DNA of 6,804 bases. Origin: Deltaproteobacteria bacterium RBG_16_44_11 (GTDB lineage: Bacteria; Desulfobacterota; Syntrophia; Syntrophales; Smithellaceae). The position numbers and the translations under genes are program-made. Shown in pieces: positions 1 through 5,652 of the stretch (positions are counted from its first letter, which is position 1; every line of letters begins with the position of its first letter). The notes beneath the pieces are model-generated. The model made no database searches. It was not told the origin of the DNA and worked only from the letters and a program-made list of their open reading frames with translations. Location of the stretch: NCBI GenBank assembly GCA_001797845.1, contig MGQN01000044.1, forward strand, positions 36,229 to 43,032, read 5' to 3'.

Positions 1-2241
1 ATATCATCAATGCTGGCCGCCGGAATCACTCTGGATGAAATTCCTTACTGGCGTGAAGGAACTTTGGATAAATATACGCCTTCGGGAGATTACGTGGTTG
101 TAAAATTCTCCCGCTGGGATTTTGAAAAGTTCCCCGGAGCGGAAGATAAACTGGGTACACAGATGCGCGCTGTCGGCGAAGTCATGAGCATCGGCAAAAA
201 CTATAAAGAAGCATTTCAAAAATCGATTCGTTCATTGGAAAAATCGCGCTACGGTTTGGGTTTTGTCAAAGATTTCAATAAAAAATCTCTTGATGAACTC
301 ATGGAGTTACTGAGTGAACCATCCAGCGAAAGACAATTCATCATGTATGAAGCCCTGCGCAAAGGAGCCAACGTAGAAACACTATTTGCCAGAACTTATA
401 TTAAAAAGTGGTTCATCGAACAGATGAAGGAACTGGTTGAGCTGGAAGAAAAGATAATCGCTTTCAGGGATAAAACTCTTCCCGATAATTTGTTAATTCA
501 GGCAAAAAAAGATGGGTTCGCGGATAGGTACCTGGCGCAAATTTTAGGCAGGAAAGAAGATGAAATAAGAAGCAAGCGAATATCTTTAGGTGTCAACGAA
601 TGCTGGGAAGCGGTGCCGGTCAGCGGTGTGGAAAACGCAGCCTATTATTTTTCCACTTACAACGCACCGGATAAAGTTGCCGTAAGCTCACGCCGCAAAA
701 TTATGGTTCTGGGCGGCGGGCCCAACAGAATCGGCCAGGGCATCGAATTTGATTATTGCTGTGTGCATGCGGCTTTTGCCCTGCGCGATGAGGGGTTTGA
801 ATCCATCATGGTAAATTGCAATCCGGAAACAGTTTCTACGGATTTCGATACATCCGACAAACTCTACTTTGAGCCGCTGACTGTCGAAGACGTCTTGAGC
901 ATTTACGAAAAAGAAAAACCGGAGGGCGTGATTTGTCAATTCGGCGGGCAAACACCGCTAAATATAGCGGCGGAGCTAGCCCGCGCCGGGGTAAAGATTA
1001 TCGGCACTTCGCCGGAAACGATAGATCTCGCGGAAGACCGCGACCGCTTCCGAAAAATGATGGATAAGCTGGGTATTCCCATGCCGGCTTCAGGAATGGC
1101 GAGTAACCTGGAACAAGCGCTTGCCGTCGCCAAACGTATCGGTTATCCTTTGATGGTTCGTCCTTCTTATGTCTTGGGCGGGCGCGGCATGGAAGTTGTC
1201 CATGATGAGGAAATGCTCAAAAGATATGTAACCGCCGCTGTCGGTGTTACACCGGAGCGTCCTATCCTGATCGATAAATTTCTGGAAAACGCCATCGAAG
1301 CGGAAGCCGATGCCATTTCGGACGGCACCGACGCGTTTGTCCCCGCGGTAATGGAGCATATCGAACTTGCCGGCATTCATTCCGGTGATTCCGCCTGCGT
1401 TATTCCGCCGATAAGTATTCCAGCCAAGCACATCGATACGATTAACGATTATACCAAGAAAATTGCCGTGGAATTTGGTGTGGTGGGATTGATGAATATT
1501 CAATACGCGATCGCGAACGATATTGTTTATATACTGGAAGCTAATCCCCGTGCTTCACGCACCGTGCCATTGGTTTCCAAAGTATGCAACATTTCCATGG
1601 CGCGTCTGGCCGCGCAAGTAATGCTGGGCAAAAAGCTCTCTGACCTGAATTTAAAAAATAAGGTCTTCCGGCATTTCGGCGTGAAAGAAGCCGTTTTCCC
1701 CTTCAACATGTATCCCGAAGTTGATCCGATTTTAGGGCCGGAAATGCGCTCCACGGGGGAAGTTCTGGGATTAGCTGATTCTTTTGGCCTTGCTTATTAC
1801 AAAGCGCAGGAAGCAACTCAGCAAGTGCTTCCGGCGGAAGGTACCGTGCTTATAACTGTAGAGGAGAAAGATAAAAGCGGCATACTAGAAGTGGCCCGGG
1901 CATTTAAAAAAATTGGCTTTAAAATCAAAGCTACCGAAGGAACATACAAATTTTTAACCGAAAATAAAATTACTGTTGAGAAAATTTCCAAAATGCACGA
2001 GGGAAGACCCAACATTGTTGACGCCATCAAAAACGGAGAGATTCAACTGGTAATTAACACACCGGCGGGGCGTCTCAGTAAATATGACGATTCCTACATC
2101 CGTAAAGCGGCGATAAAATATAAAATACCTTATATTACAACCCTTGCCGCAGCAGTCGCCGCGGCAAAGGGCATTGCCGCCTTCCGCCAGGGGCATGGCC
2201 GGGCAAAATCACTGCAAAGCTATCACGCGGAGATAAAATAG
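1..2241 (+). CDS. carB: Carbamoyl-phosphate synthase large subunit, 5'-truncated by window edge
   Basis: CarB makes carbamoyl phosphate from bicarbonate, 2 ATP and ammonia supplied by CarA, feeding pyrimidine and arginine synthesis in the cytoplasm. The reading frame is open from base 1, so the ATG at 10 is internal; 746 codons are present of a usual ~1070, so roughly 325 N-terminal residues are missing. In window codons: the end of the first ATP-grasp unit (EKFPGAED, GEVMSIG, ~38-63), the oligomerisation region (~75-215), the second synthetase unit starting at RKIMVLGGGPNRIGQG (~231), its ATP-binding MVRPSYVLGGRGMEVV (nt ~1153-1200) and metal-binding EANPRASRTVPLVSK (nt ~1537), then an MGS-like allosteric domain from ~614. 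That domain keeps the ATEGT, MHEGRP and INTPAGR segments aligned with the E. coli nucleotide/ornithine effector site, so allosteric control is plausible (inference). The stop is TAG. No clear terminator follows; the cassette region begins within about 70 bases. Confidence 0.98.
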   Translation: MSSMLAAGITLDEIPYWREGTLDKYTPSGDYVVVKFSRWDFEKFPGAEDKLGTQMRAVGEVMSIGKNYKEAFQKSIRSLEKSRYGLGFVKDFNKKSLDELMELLSEPSSERQFIMYEALRKGANVETLFARTYIKKWFIEQMKELVELEEKIIAFRDKTLPDNLLIQAKKDGFADRYLAQILGRKEDEIRSKRISLGVNECWEAVPVSGVENAAYYFSTYNAPDKVAVSSRRKIMVLGGGPNRIGQGIEFDYCCVHAAFALRDEGFESIMVNCNPETVSTDFDTSDKLYFEPLTVEDVLSIYEKEKPEGVICQFGGQTPLNIAAELARAGVKIIGTSPETIDLAEDRDRFRKMMDKLGIPMPASGMASNLEQALAVAKRIGYPLMVRPSYVLGGRGMEVVHDEEMLKRYVTAAVGVTPERPILIDKFLENAIEAEADAISDGTDAFVPAVMEHIELAGIHSGDSACVIPPISIPAKHIDTINDYTKKIAVEFGVVGLMNIQYAIANDIVYILEANPRASRTVPLVSKVCNISMARLAAQVMLGKKLSDLNLKNKVFRHFGVKEAVFPFNMYPEVDPILGPEMRSTGEVLGLADSFGLAYYKAQEATQQVLPAEGTVLITVEEKDKSGILEVARAFKKIGFKIKATEGTYKFLTENKITVEKISKMHEGRPNIVDAIKNGEIQLVINTPAGRLSKYDDSYIRKAAIKYKIPYITTLAAAVAAAKGIAAFRQGHGRAKSLQSYHAEIK

Positions 2242-2348
2242 ATGCTTATGTAAAGCGGAATTAAAATTGACAACTGTGATACAAAGTACACTCTCATGCA
2301 ACCATTGTTAAGTCTAAAAATTAAAACAAGAAAGAAAGGAGATATGAT
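2242..2348 (+). promoter_or_regulatory. Gap between carB and first small gene: candidate -35 box and integron-type core site
   Basis: This gap holds a perfect TTGACA at 2267-2272. The best -10-like hexamer, TACACT (2287-2292), sits only 14 bases downstream, shorter than the preferred 16-18, so a promoter is only a candidate. A GTTAAGT heptamer at 2307-2313 fits the integron core GTTRRRY exactly and would be the natural left edge of the cassette array (an attI or a decayed attC). I cannot find a matching left box or hairpin for it. No Rho-independent terminator for carB is evident. Confidence 0.25.
2336..2341 (+). promoter_or_regulatory. Ribosome binding site for the 2349 gene
   Basis: AAGGAG lies 7 bases before the ATG at 2349. 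It decides the start: an earlier ATG at 2344 is in another frame and runs into a stop after seven codons. Confidence 0.75.
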
Positions 2349-2630
2349 ATGCAAATATTGTCCATAATCGCGCAAATTCTTATGGCTATAGCTACGATTA
2401 TAATCGCTGTTTATGCTTACCATAGTTTTAAATTATCCTCTGCAATAAAGCACTCATCAGAGACAAATCAAAGCAACATTAATAAGCTTTACATGGGGTT
2501 TATAACAACATTTCTTTACGTTGCTAAATACTCTCACACAAGCCAAAAAGATGTCAAAATACAAGATTTTGACTACAAATATAAAGAAGTTGAAAAATAT
2601 TTCGAATCTAACAATCAAATAACATCTTAA
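2349..2630 (+). CDS. Small membrane-anchored protein of unknown function (93 aa)
   Basis: I do not recognise the family. The protein begins with one strongly hydrophobic segment (about residues 3-25, ILSIIAQILMAIATIII) followed by Lys/His, then a polar, Lys-, Ser- and Asn-rich tail rich in aromatic residues, so it is probably a single-pass inner-membrane protein with a small cytoplasmic domain. The start is supported by a good AAGGAG at correct spacing. It is the first small gene after carB, on the same strand, and AT-rich compared with carB. It is probably the first cassette of the array, but no convincing attC follows it before the next gene. An ATCTAAC matching the integron left-box consensus lies near its 3' end (2606-2612) with no clear partner. 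That it is a real gene is fairly safe; any function would be a guess. Confidence 0.75.
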   Translation: MQILSIIAQILMAIATIIIAVYAYHSFKLSSAIKHSSETNQSNINKLYMGFITTFLYVAKYSHTSQKDVKIQDFDYKYKEVEKYFESNNQITS

Positions 2631-2914
2631 GCACTAATTATCGGACGACCGGGCGAAATGCGGAAATAAAACGAGACTGAAGACCGTGGTCTGAAGGTGT
2701 AGCTTCAGCTGAAAAGGGGTAACATCCAATAAAATAATCGAATCCTTCTAATTTTACGATGCAATTTCCCCTTTTCATTTTTTGTTGAATAAAGTAAAAT
2801 TACAAAAAAACATGGGAAATACCAACTATGTATATTAACTATTATGCTACATCTTCCCCACAAAAAAAGTTACACATGAGTATCAGTGTTGGTATCTCTT
2901 TTTCAGGAGGTCAA
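2631..2914 (+). other. Non-coding stretch with several inverted repeats
   Basis: No gene is supported in these 284 bases. The first ~90 are visibly richer in G+C than the flanks and full of short inverted repeats: AGACC-GT-GGTCT (2681-2692), CTGAAG-6-CTTCAG (2691-2708), the palindrome TTCAGCTGAA (2704-2713), and GAAAAGGGG (2711-2719) with its complement CCCCTTTTC (2768-2776) followed by a T-rich tract. GTTGAAT at 2784-2790 fits the attC right-box consensus and sits 8 bases after CCCCTTTTC, but no left box is placed to match. It could be a decayed attC, an ORF-less cassette, a long-loop terminator, or a small structured RNA. I match it to no known riboswitch. Confidence 0.4.
2905..2911 (+). 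promoter_or_regulatory. Ribosome binding site fixing the lipoprotein start at 2915
   Basis: AGGAGGT lies just upstream of ATG 2915. It rules out the longer in-frame start at 2828, which has no ribosome site and would bury the signal peptide 29 residues inside the protein. Confidence 0.8.
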
Positions 2915-3241
2915 ATGAAGCTGATCACAATTTTAGCGTGCTTTCTCATCACCACAATGAGCGGATGTGTTTCTGTTTCAGTAATGCCAAGCGGTAGCCC
3001 TGTCAAGGCCACGCCACGCCCGAATGACTGCCCTATTGAGTTTTTCCGGATCGCCAAGCCGGATCGTCCCTTTTTTGAAATCGCAACAATTTCAGCCGAA
3101 GGTCCAAGAAGTACTCCACCAGCGGCAGAACAAGAAAAAATCCGACGAAAAGCTTGTGAATTAGGGGCTGATGCAGTAATCGTTACACGTGAATCTGCAC
3201 CTCAACATGGCATGATTGGTGTGGCTATCAAATACAAGTAA
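2915..3241 (+). CDS. Small lipoprotein with a GADAVIV motif (108 aa)
   Basis: Residues 1-17 form a short type II signal peptide (MK, hydrophobic core LITILACFLITT) ending in the lipobox M-S-G-C, so Cys18 should be lipidated and the protein attached to a membrane from the periplasmic side. The mature part has a Pro-rich linker (~25-40), a segment FEIATISAEG (~54-63) and, near the end, KACELGADAVIVT (~79-91). The order 'effect on A-x-I, then helix, then LGADAVIV' recalls small YbjQ-like or DUF4156-like lipoproteins that trap a conserved beta-alpha-beta unit; this is a loose resemblance, not an assignment. Cys39 and Cys81 could form a disulfide. The start follows the AGGAGG site. A degraded attC-like site lies 47-99 bases after the stop, so it reads as a cassette gene. 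Confidence 0.85.
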   Translation: MKLITILACFLITTMSGCVSVSVMPSGSPVKATPRPNDCPIEFFRIAKPDRPFFEIATISAEGPRSTPPAAEQEKIRRKACELGADAVIVTRESAPQHGMIGVAIKYK

Positions 3242-3285
3242 AAAGTTTTCAAATGTGTAAATAGGAACGATTCTATTTAAAGATA

Positions 3286-3340
3286 TCATAAAAGTTCAAT
3301 TCATCTAATCGCTACGCTCCGGCTGATTTTAGCGTTAGGG
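3286..3340 (+). repeat. attC site 1, left half decayed
   Basis: The right half (3308-3337) matches attC 2 at 28 of 30 bases: ATCGCTACGCTC, the arm CGGCTG (3320-3325 region) and right box GTTAGGG (3334-3340). At the exactly corresponding left positions the box reads ATAAA (3288-3292) instead of CTAAC, and the arm reads CATCTA (3302-3307) instead of CAGCCG. The hairpin therefore cannot form, and the site is probably a poor integrase substrate. Confidence 0.75.
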
Positions 3341-3344
3341 CATT

Positions 3345-3350
3345 GAGGAG
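3345..3350 (+). promoter_or_regulatory. Ribosome binding site for the 3356 gene
   Basis: GAGGAG, 5 bases before ATG 3356 and just after the right box of attC 1, supports this start. Confidence 0.75.
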
Positions 3351-3355
3351 AATAC

Positions 3356-3895
3356 ATGAGCGTAACCGCATTGGCATTAAGTATCTTTGCTCTGACATTC
3401 ACCATCTTCAGTTTTTGGTGGATGAACTGGCGGAAGGGATCTCTTAAGATTAGTAATATTAGAACCTATGCGGCAGTGAGTTCTCAAAATAAGTTAATGA
3501 TCGAACTCCCTATAATATTCTTCAATCATGGCGCACTGCCAGTATTAGTTGATAATCTTCGGCTAATATTTCCAGATCGCGGTGGACCACACAGCGCATT
3601 ACATTTTAGCGCAACTGTAGAGAAATTGGGCACGGTCGAGGGAAGGGCTTTGGCTACTCCGTTTGCTGTACACAAGGGGCAAGCTTTGCTTATGATATGC
3701 GAGTTTCAAAGGATCCGATCTGGGTTCGTGTTCGAGGCGCAAAACTATGATATCGTAATTGAGGCACTACTGGGAGGCGCAGTCGAATGGAAAGTAATTA
3801 AAACGTTTCAATTGAAAGTGCGGGAATCGCAAATTAAGGTGTTGAACACGGCATTTGTAGCTCATGACAATGAACCGCAACTTACCCAACCCTAA
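3356..3895 (+). CDS. Membrane-anchored cassette protein of unknown function (179 aa)
   Basis: I do not recognise a named family. Residues ~4-23 form one hydrophobic helix (ALALSIFALTFTIFSFWW) ending in NWRKG, suggesting an N-out/C-in single-pass anchor. The remainder alternates hydrophobic and polar residues in a beta-rich pattern: LMIELPIIFFNHGALPVLVDNLRLIFP (described by its ends, ~47-73), then a second half ending with a VEWKVIKTFQLKV strand. This resembles an immunoglobulin-like or other beta-sandwich domain tethered to the membrane (inference). Its start has a GAGGAG site. Its TAA stop (3893-3895) lies inside the left box of attC 2, the tight packing expected of a cassette. Codon use is less AT-biased than in the following cassettes, consistent with separate origins. 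Confidence 0.88.
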   Translation: MSVTALALSIFALTFTIFSFWWMNWRKGSLKISNIRTYAAVSSQNKLMIELPIIFFNHGALPVLVDNLRLIFPDRGGPHSALHFSATVEKLGTVEGRALATPFAVHKGQALLMICEFQRIRSGFVFEAQNYDIVIEALLGGAVEWKVIKTFQLKVRESQIKVLNTAFVAHDNEPQLTQP

Positions 3896-3944
3896 CAAGC
3901 CGCTACAGCCGATCGCTACGCTCCGGCTGATTTTTTCGTTAGGA
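3890..3944 (+). repeat. attC site 2 (intact, family type)
   Basis: The left box CCCTAAC (3890-3896) pairs with the right box GTTAGGA (3938-3944) through CTAAC/GTTAG. The inner arms CAGCCG (3906-3911) and CGGCTG (3924-3929) form a 6-bp GC hairpin around a 12-base loop that contains a small CG-CTA-CG stem. The spacers between box and arm are unpaired, as in attC. The right box supplies AGGA, the only ribosome-site-like sequence before the next gene. Confidence 0.9.
3906..3936 (+). terminator. Possible terminator formed by the attC 2 hairpin
   Basis: The CAGCCG/CGGCTG stem is followed by A and then six T (3931-3936), the layout of a Rho-independent terminator. The loop is large for one, so strength is uncertain. 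Confidence 0.4.
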
Positions 3945-3954
3945 ACGAAAAAAT

Positions 3955-4224
3955 ATGGATGAAGGAACTGTAGGCATATTAGTCTTAATAATTATTTCAA
4001 TAATCGTTAGCATTGCCACACATGCTGTGGTCGCTAACTTTTCTCGCGCCTTAGTTATTTCCGTCATCATTAGTTGTGTTGCCTTTCAAGTTGCAGCTTT
4101 TATCCATATTGGTTACTTAGACAAATTCTTTATTATTGCTGTGATAACAACTTCTTTTATTATTGGAATTATTAGCGCGTTGGTGGGTTTACCATTTTAT
4201 TTAAAAAGGAAAAAAAGTTCCTAA
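3955..4224 (+). CDS. Small integral membrane protein of unknown function, three predicted helices (89 aa)
   Basis: Almost the whole protein is hydrophobic. Predicted helices run about residues 6-28 (VGILVLIIISIIVSI...), 32-52 (ALVISVIISCVAFQVAAFI) and 58-82, ending in a basic tail KRKKSS that should stay in the cytoplasm. No catalytic motif is visible and I recognise no family. The start is ATG 3955; the nearest ribosome-site-like sequence is AGGA at 3941-3944, 10 bases upstream and part of the attC 2 right box, so translation may be modest. The TAA stop (4222-4224) lies in the left box of attC 3. The gene fills its cassette almost completely, leaving little room for a promoter of its own. 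Confidence 0.85.
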   Translation: MDEGTVGILVLIIISIIVSIATHAVVANFSRALVISVIISCVAFQVAAFIHIGYLDKFFIIAVITTSFIIGIISALVGLPFYLKRKKSS

Positions 4225-4273
4225 CAAGTCGCTAGAGCCGATCGCTACGCTCCGGCTGACTTTTTCGTTATCT
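4219..4273 (+). repeat. attC site 3 (intact, family type)
   Basis: It matches attC 2 at 47 of 50 compared bases. The left box is TCCTAAC (4219-4225), the arms AGCCG (4236-4240) and CGGCT (4253-4257), and the right box GTTATCT (4267-4273). The spacing of every element is the same as in attC 2. Confidence 0.9.
4236..4265 (+). terminator. Possible terminator formed by the attC 3 hairpin
   Basis: A five-base GC-rich stem is followed by GAC and five T (4261-4265). It is slightly weaker than the copy in attC 2, because both outer stem and T-tract are changed. Confidence 0.3.
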
Positions 4274-4280
4274 AATTAAG

Positions 4281-4285
4281 AGGAG
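4281..4285 (+). promoter_or_regulatory. Ribosome binding site for the 4292 gene
   Basis: AGGAG lies 6 bases before ATG 4292. The overlapping ATG at 4288 is out of frame and stops after 13 codons. Confidence 0.75.
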
Positions 4286-4291
4286 TTATGT

Positions 4292-4810
4292 ATGGGGTCA
4301 GTTTTATTAGGATTGAATCAACAAATTAAATGGCCAAATTATTGCGTGCTATGTAATAAAGAAACCACGGATTGGTCTGCGGCAAGCAAAACAAATTTAT
4401 CAAATTTTCAATACTATGTTGTGGTAGTACAATATACAACACAGACATACAGTCTCACGTTTCCAGTATGCACAAAACATAAGAGATTATGTGATTTATT
4501 ATACAAACCATTCGACTTCATTTCGCTCTTGGGTTCTCTAGTTATTGGGTTAATTTTGTGGGCAATATTCTTTGCACTTTTTCATCTTATATTCAGGCTT
4601 CTTGGATTAGAAACTGTTGCCAAAGATTTGATTGACACACTACCTATTGTTTTAGCTGTTGGATTAGTATTGTTTTATTACGTTTATGCAATATTTCTTC
4701 ATCCTGTGCAAATTTCAAATTGGTCCGAAAATTCAATTAAAATATCCATACGAAATAAAAAATATTTTAATGATTTTAAGTTGCTTAACATGGATAATAT
4801 AACAGAATAA
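4292..4810 (+). CDS. Putative zinc-binding protein with two membrane helices (172 aa)
   Basis: The N-terminal part carries C18-V-L-C21 and, after a ~38-residue beta-rich insert, C60-T-K-H63-K-R-L-C67. These four Cys (plus His63) look like the two knuckles of a small zinc ribbon. Two hydrophobic helices follow, about residues 76-104 and 116-137, joined by a short LLGLETVAKD loop, then a basic, Asn/Ile/Lys-rich C-terminal tail (~140-172) ending in NMDNITE. The likely topology puts both the zinc module and the tail in the cytoplasm. The overall layout, zinc knuckle plus helical hairpin plus tail, is seen in various uncharacterised bacterial proteins; I assign no function. It follows attC 3 and precedes attC 4, so it is a cassette gene. 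It is strongly AT-rich. Confidence 0.85.
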   Translation: MGSVLLGLNQQIKWPNYCVLCNKETTDWSAASKTNLSNFQYYVVVVQYTTQTYSLTFPVCTKHKRLCDLLYKPFDFISLLGSLVIGLILWAIFFALFHLIFRLLGLETVAKDLIDTLPIVLAVGLVLFYYVYAIFLHPVQISNWSENSIKISIRNKKYFNDFKLLNMDNITE

Positions 4811-4844
4811 GCGCGCAATTATAATTGTAAAATGTTTAATAAAA

Positions 4845-4899
4845 AGATAACAAACCAATCCAGCCGATCGCTACGCTCCGGCTGATTTTTTCGATATGG
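4845..4899 (+). repeat. attC site 4, right-box core mutated
   Basis: It matches attC 2 at 44 of 50 bases. The left box is AGATAAC (4845-4851) and the arms are CAGCCG (4861-4866) and CGGCTG (4879-4884). The right box at the exact expected place reads GATATGG (4893-4899) instead of GTTAKGG: the first T of the GTT core is A. The site should fold but probably recombines poorly. Confidence 0.85.
4861..4891 (+). terminator. Possible terminator formed by the attC 4 hairpin
   Basis: It is the same CAGCCG/CGGCTG stem followed by A and six T (4886-4891) as in attC 2. It sits 51 bases after the stop of the zinc-site protein gene. Confidence 0.4.
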
Positions 4900-4923
4900 T
4901 TTCATATTCAAAGGTAAGCTATT

Positions 4924-5223
4924 ATGTCTATCATCGAATTTGATCGCAAGGCAGAAAGGCAAATTAAAATAAACAAAAGAGCAGAATTCACTTTCCCAAA
5001 TCAATATGGAGGAGAAATTGAAAACTATAATTACTTCCCTCAACAATATAAAGTAATCATAGGCAAAGAAAAATTTTCTGGTGGTTTGTATTTTAATCCA
5101 CGACCCTATTATTATTTTGAAATTCATAAAGATGGCCATAATGCCTTTTTCAATTTAGTAAAAAATAAGAAAACATTTCACGTAAAAGCTGATTTATCTA
5201 ATAAAATTGTTCATATAGAATAA
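4924..5223 (+). CDS. Small soluble protein of unknown function (99 aa)
   Basis: This is the only product of the array without a membrane or lipid anchor. It is rich in aromatic residues (Tyr, Phe), Lys and Asn, with alternating patterns such as QYKVIIGKEKFSGGLYF and YYYFEIHKDGHNAFF that suggest a compact beta-sheet domain. No catalytic or nucleic-acid-binding motif stands out, and I recognise no family. The ribosome site is weak (AAGG at 4911-4914, 9 bases upstream). The gene lies between attC 4 and attC 5 and is AT-rich. The overlapping - strand frame at 4819-5139 has no ribosome site and a less protein-like composition, so the + strand reading is preferred. Confidence 0.8.
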   Translation: MSIIEFDRKAERQIKINKRAEFTFPNQYGGEIENYNYFPQQYKVIIGKEKFSGGLYFNPRPYYYFEIHKDGHNAFFNLVKNKKTFHVKADLSNKIVHIE

Positions 5224-5250
5224 TTACGCTCTTGGTAAAACACATTATGA

Positions 5251-5316
5251 GTCTTAACATGCTGCTAGTAGAGAAGCGCAAAAAAACGCGCACTCCTTAC
5301 AGCAGCGGCGTTATGT
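5251..5316 (+). repeat. attC site 5 (unrelated arms)
   Basis: The left box is GTCTTAAC (5251-5258) and the right box GTTATGT (5310-5316). The outer arms GCTGCT (5261-5266) and AGCAGC (5301-5306) pair fully. Inside them GTA/TAC, GAG/CTC and GCGC/GCGC (5276-5279 with 5288-5291) pair with bulges around an A-rich loop. The layout is classic attC, but the arm sequence shares nothing with sites 1-4. Downstream TAAGGA (5316-5321) serves the next gene. Confidence 0.9.
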
Positions 5317-5328
5317 AAGGAACAAGAA

Positions 5329-5652
5329 ATGAAAGTATTAATAGTAGTGGCAATTCTTGTCTTCTTGTATTGGTTTTTTATTCTACGGCCAGGAAGATTA
5401 GATTTCTGGAAGATTGCAAGTAAATATCCTGATGAAGCATACAATCTTTTTATATCTGAAGACTGTTGGAAGGTATTTGAGGAAAACCTTCCAGATGACC
5501 ACCAATTTATTGTTCCAAAAGAGGACTGGGCAGGTCCATTTCGGCTTAGGGTTCCCAAACTTGGAAATAGAATAATATATGTTTTTGGTAAATATCCAAA
5601 CTTTGAAAAATCGCAAAATGAATTCATGACTAAATATGACAAAAGCACATAA
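5329..5652 (+). CDS. Small membrane-anchored protein of unknown function (107 aa)
   Basis: Residues 1-19 (MKVLIVVAILVFLYWFFIL) form one hydrophobic helix immediately followed by RPGRLDFWKIASKYPDEAY, then a soluble domain containing EDCWKVF (~44-50) and GPFRLRVP (~66-73), and an acidic/basic C-terminus. The lack of a cleavage motif suggests an uncleaved anchor with the soluble part in the cytoplasm, given the positive residues after the helix. The RPGRLDFWK...PDEAY segment looks like a conserved block of a small uncharacterised family; I can give it no name. The start has TAAGGA 7 bases upstream. The TAA stop (5650-5652) lies in the left box of attC 6. Several - strand frames over this gene are shadows. 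Confidence 0.85.
   Translation: MKVLIVVAILVFLYWFFILRPGRLDFWKIASKYPDEAYNLFISEDCWKVFEENLPDDHQFIVPKEDWAGPFRLRVPKLGNRIIYVFGKYPNFEKSQNEFMTKYDKST

Noticed and set aside
1090..1503. Long - strand open frame inside carB
   Set aside because: It lies opposite a strongly conserved CarB region, has no ribosome site and no recognisable protein pattern; it is a shadow of carB, as are the other - strand frames below 2200.
2631..2790. Retron, group II intron or known riboswitch in the structured stretch
   Set aside because: No reverse transcriptase is nearby, no domain V-like hairpin is visible, and no consensus of a riboswitch I know can be matched.
2828..2914. Longer N-terminus of the lipoprotein starting at 2828
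   Set aside because: It lacks a ribosome site, and the AGGAGGT before 2915 followed by a proper signal peptide and lipobox fixes the start at 2915.
4816..4827. Perfect palindrome CAATTATAATTG after the 172-aa gene
   Set aside because: It is pure AT core with two GC pairs in AT-rich DNA; too weak to claim as an operator or terminator.
3308..4884. Recurring CGCTACGCTCCGGCTGA unit as a CRISPR or REP-type repeat
   Set aside because: The copies are separated by whole genes of 270-540 bases and each is bounded by TAAC and GTTA-type boxes, which fits attC sites and not CRISPR spacers or dispersed REP elements.
4819..5139. - strand 106-aa frame opposite the 99-aa gene
   Set aside because: It has no ribosome site, it runs across attC 4, and its direction opposes all other cassettes; the + strand reading fits the cassette layout.
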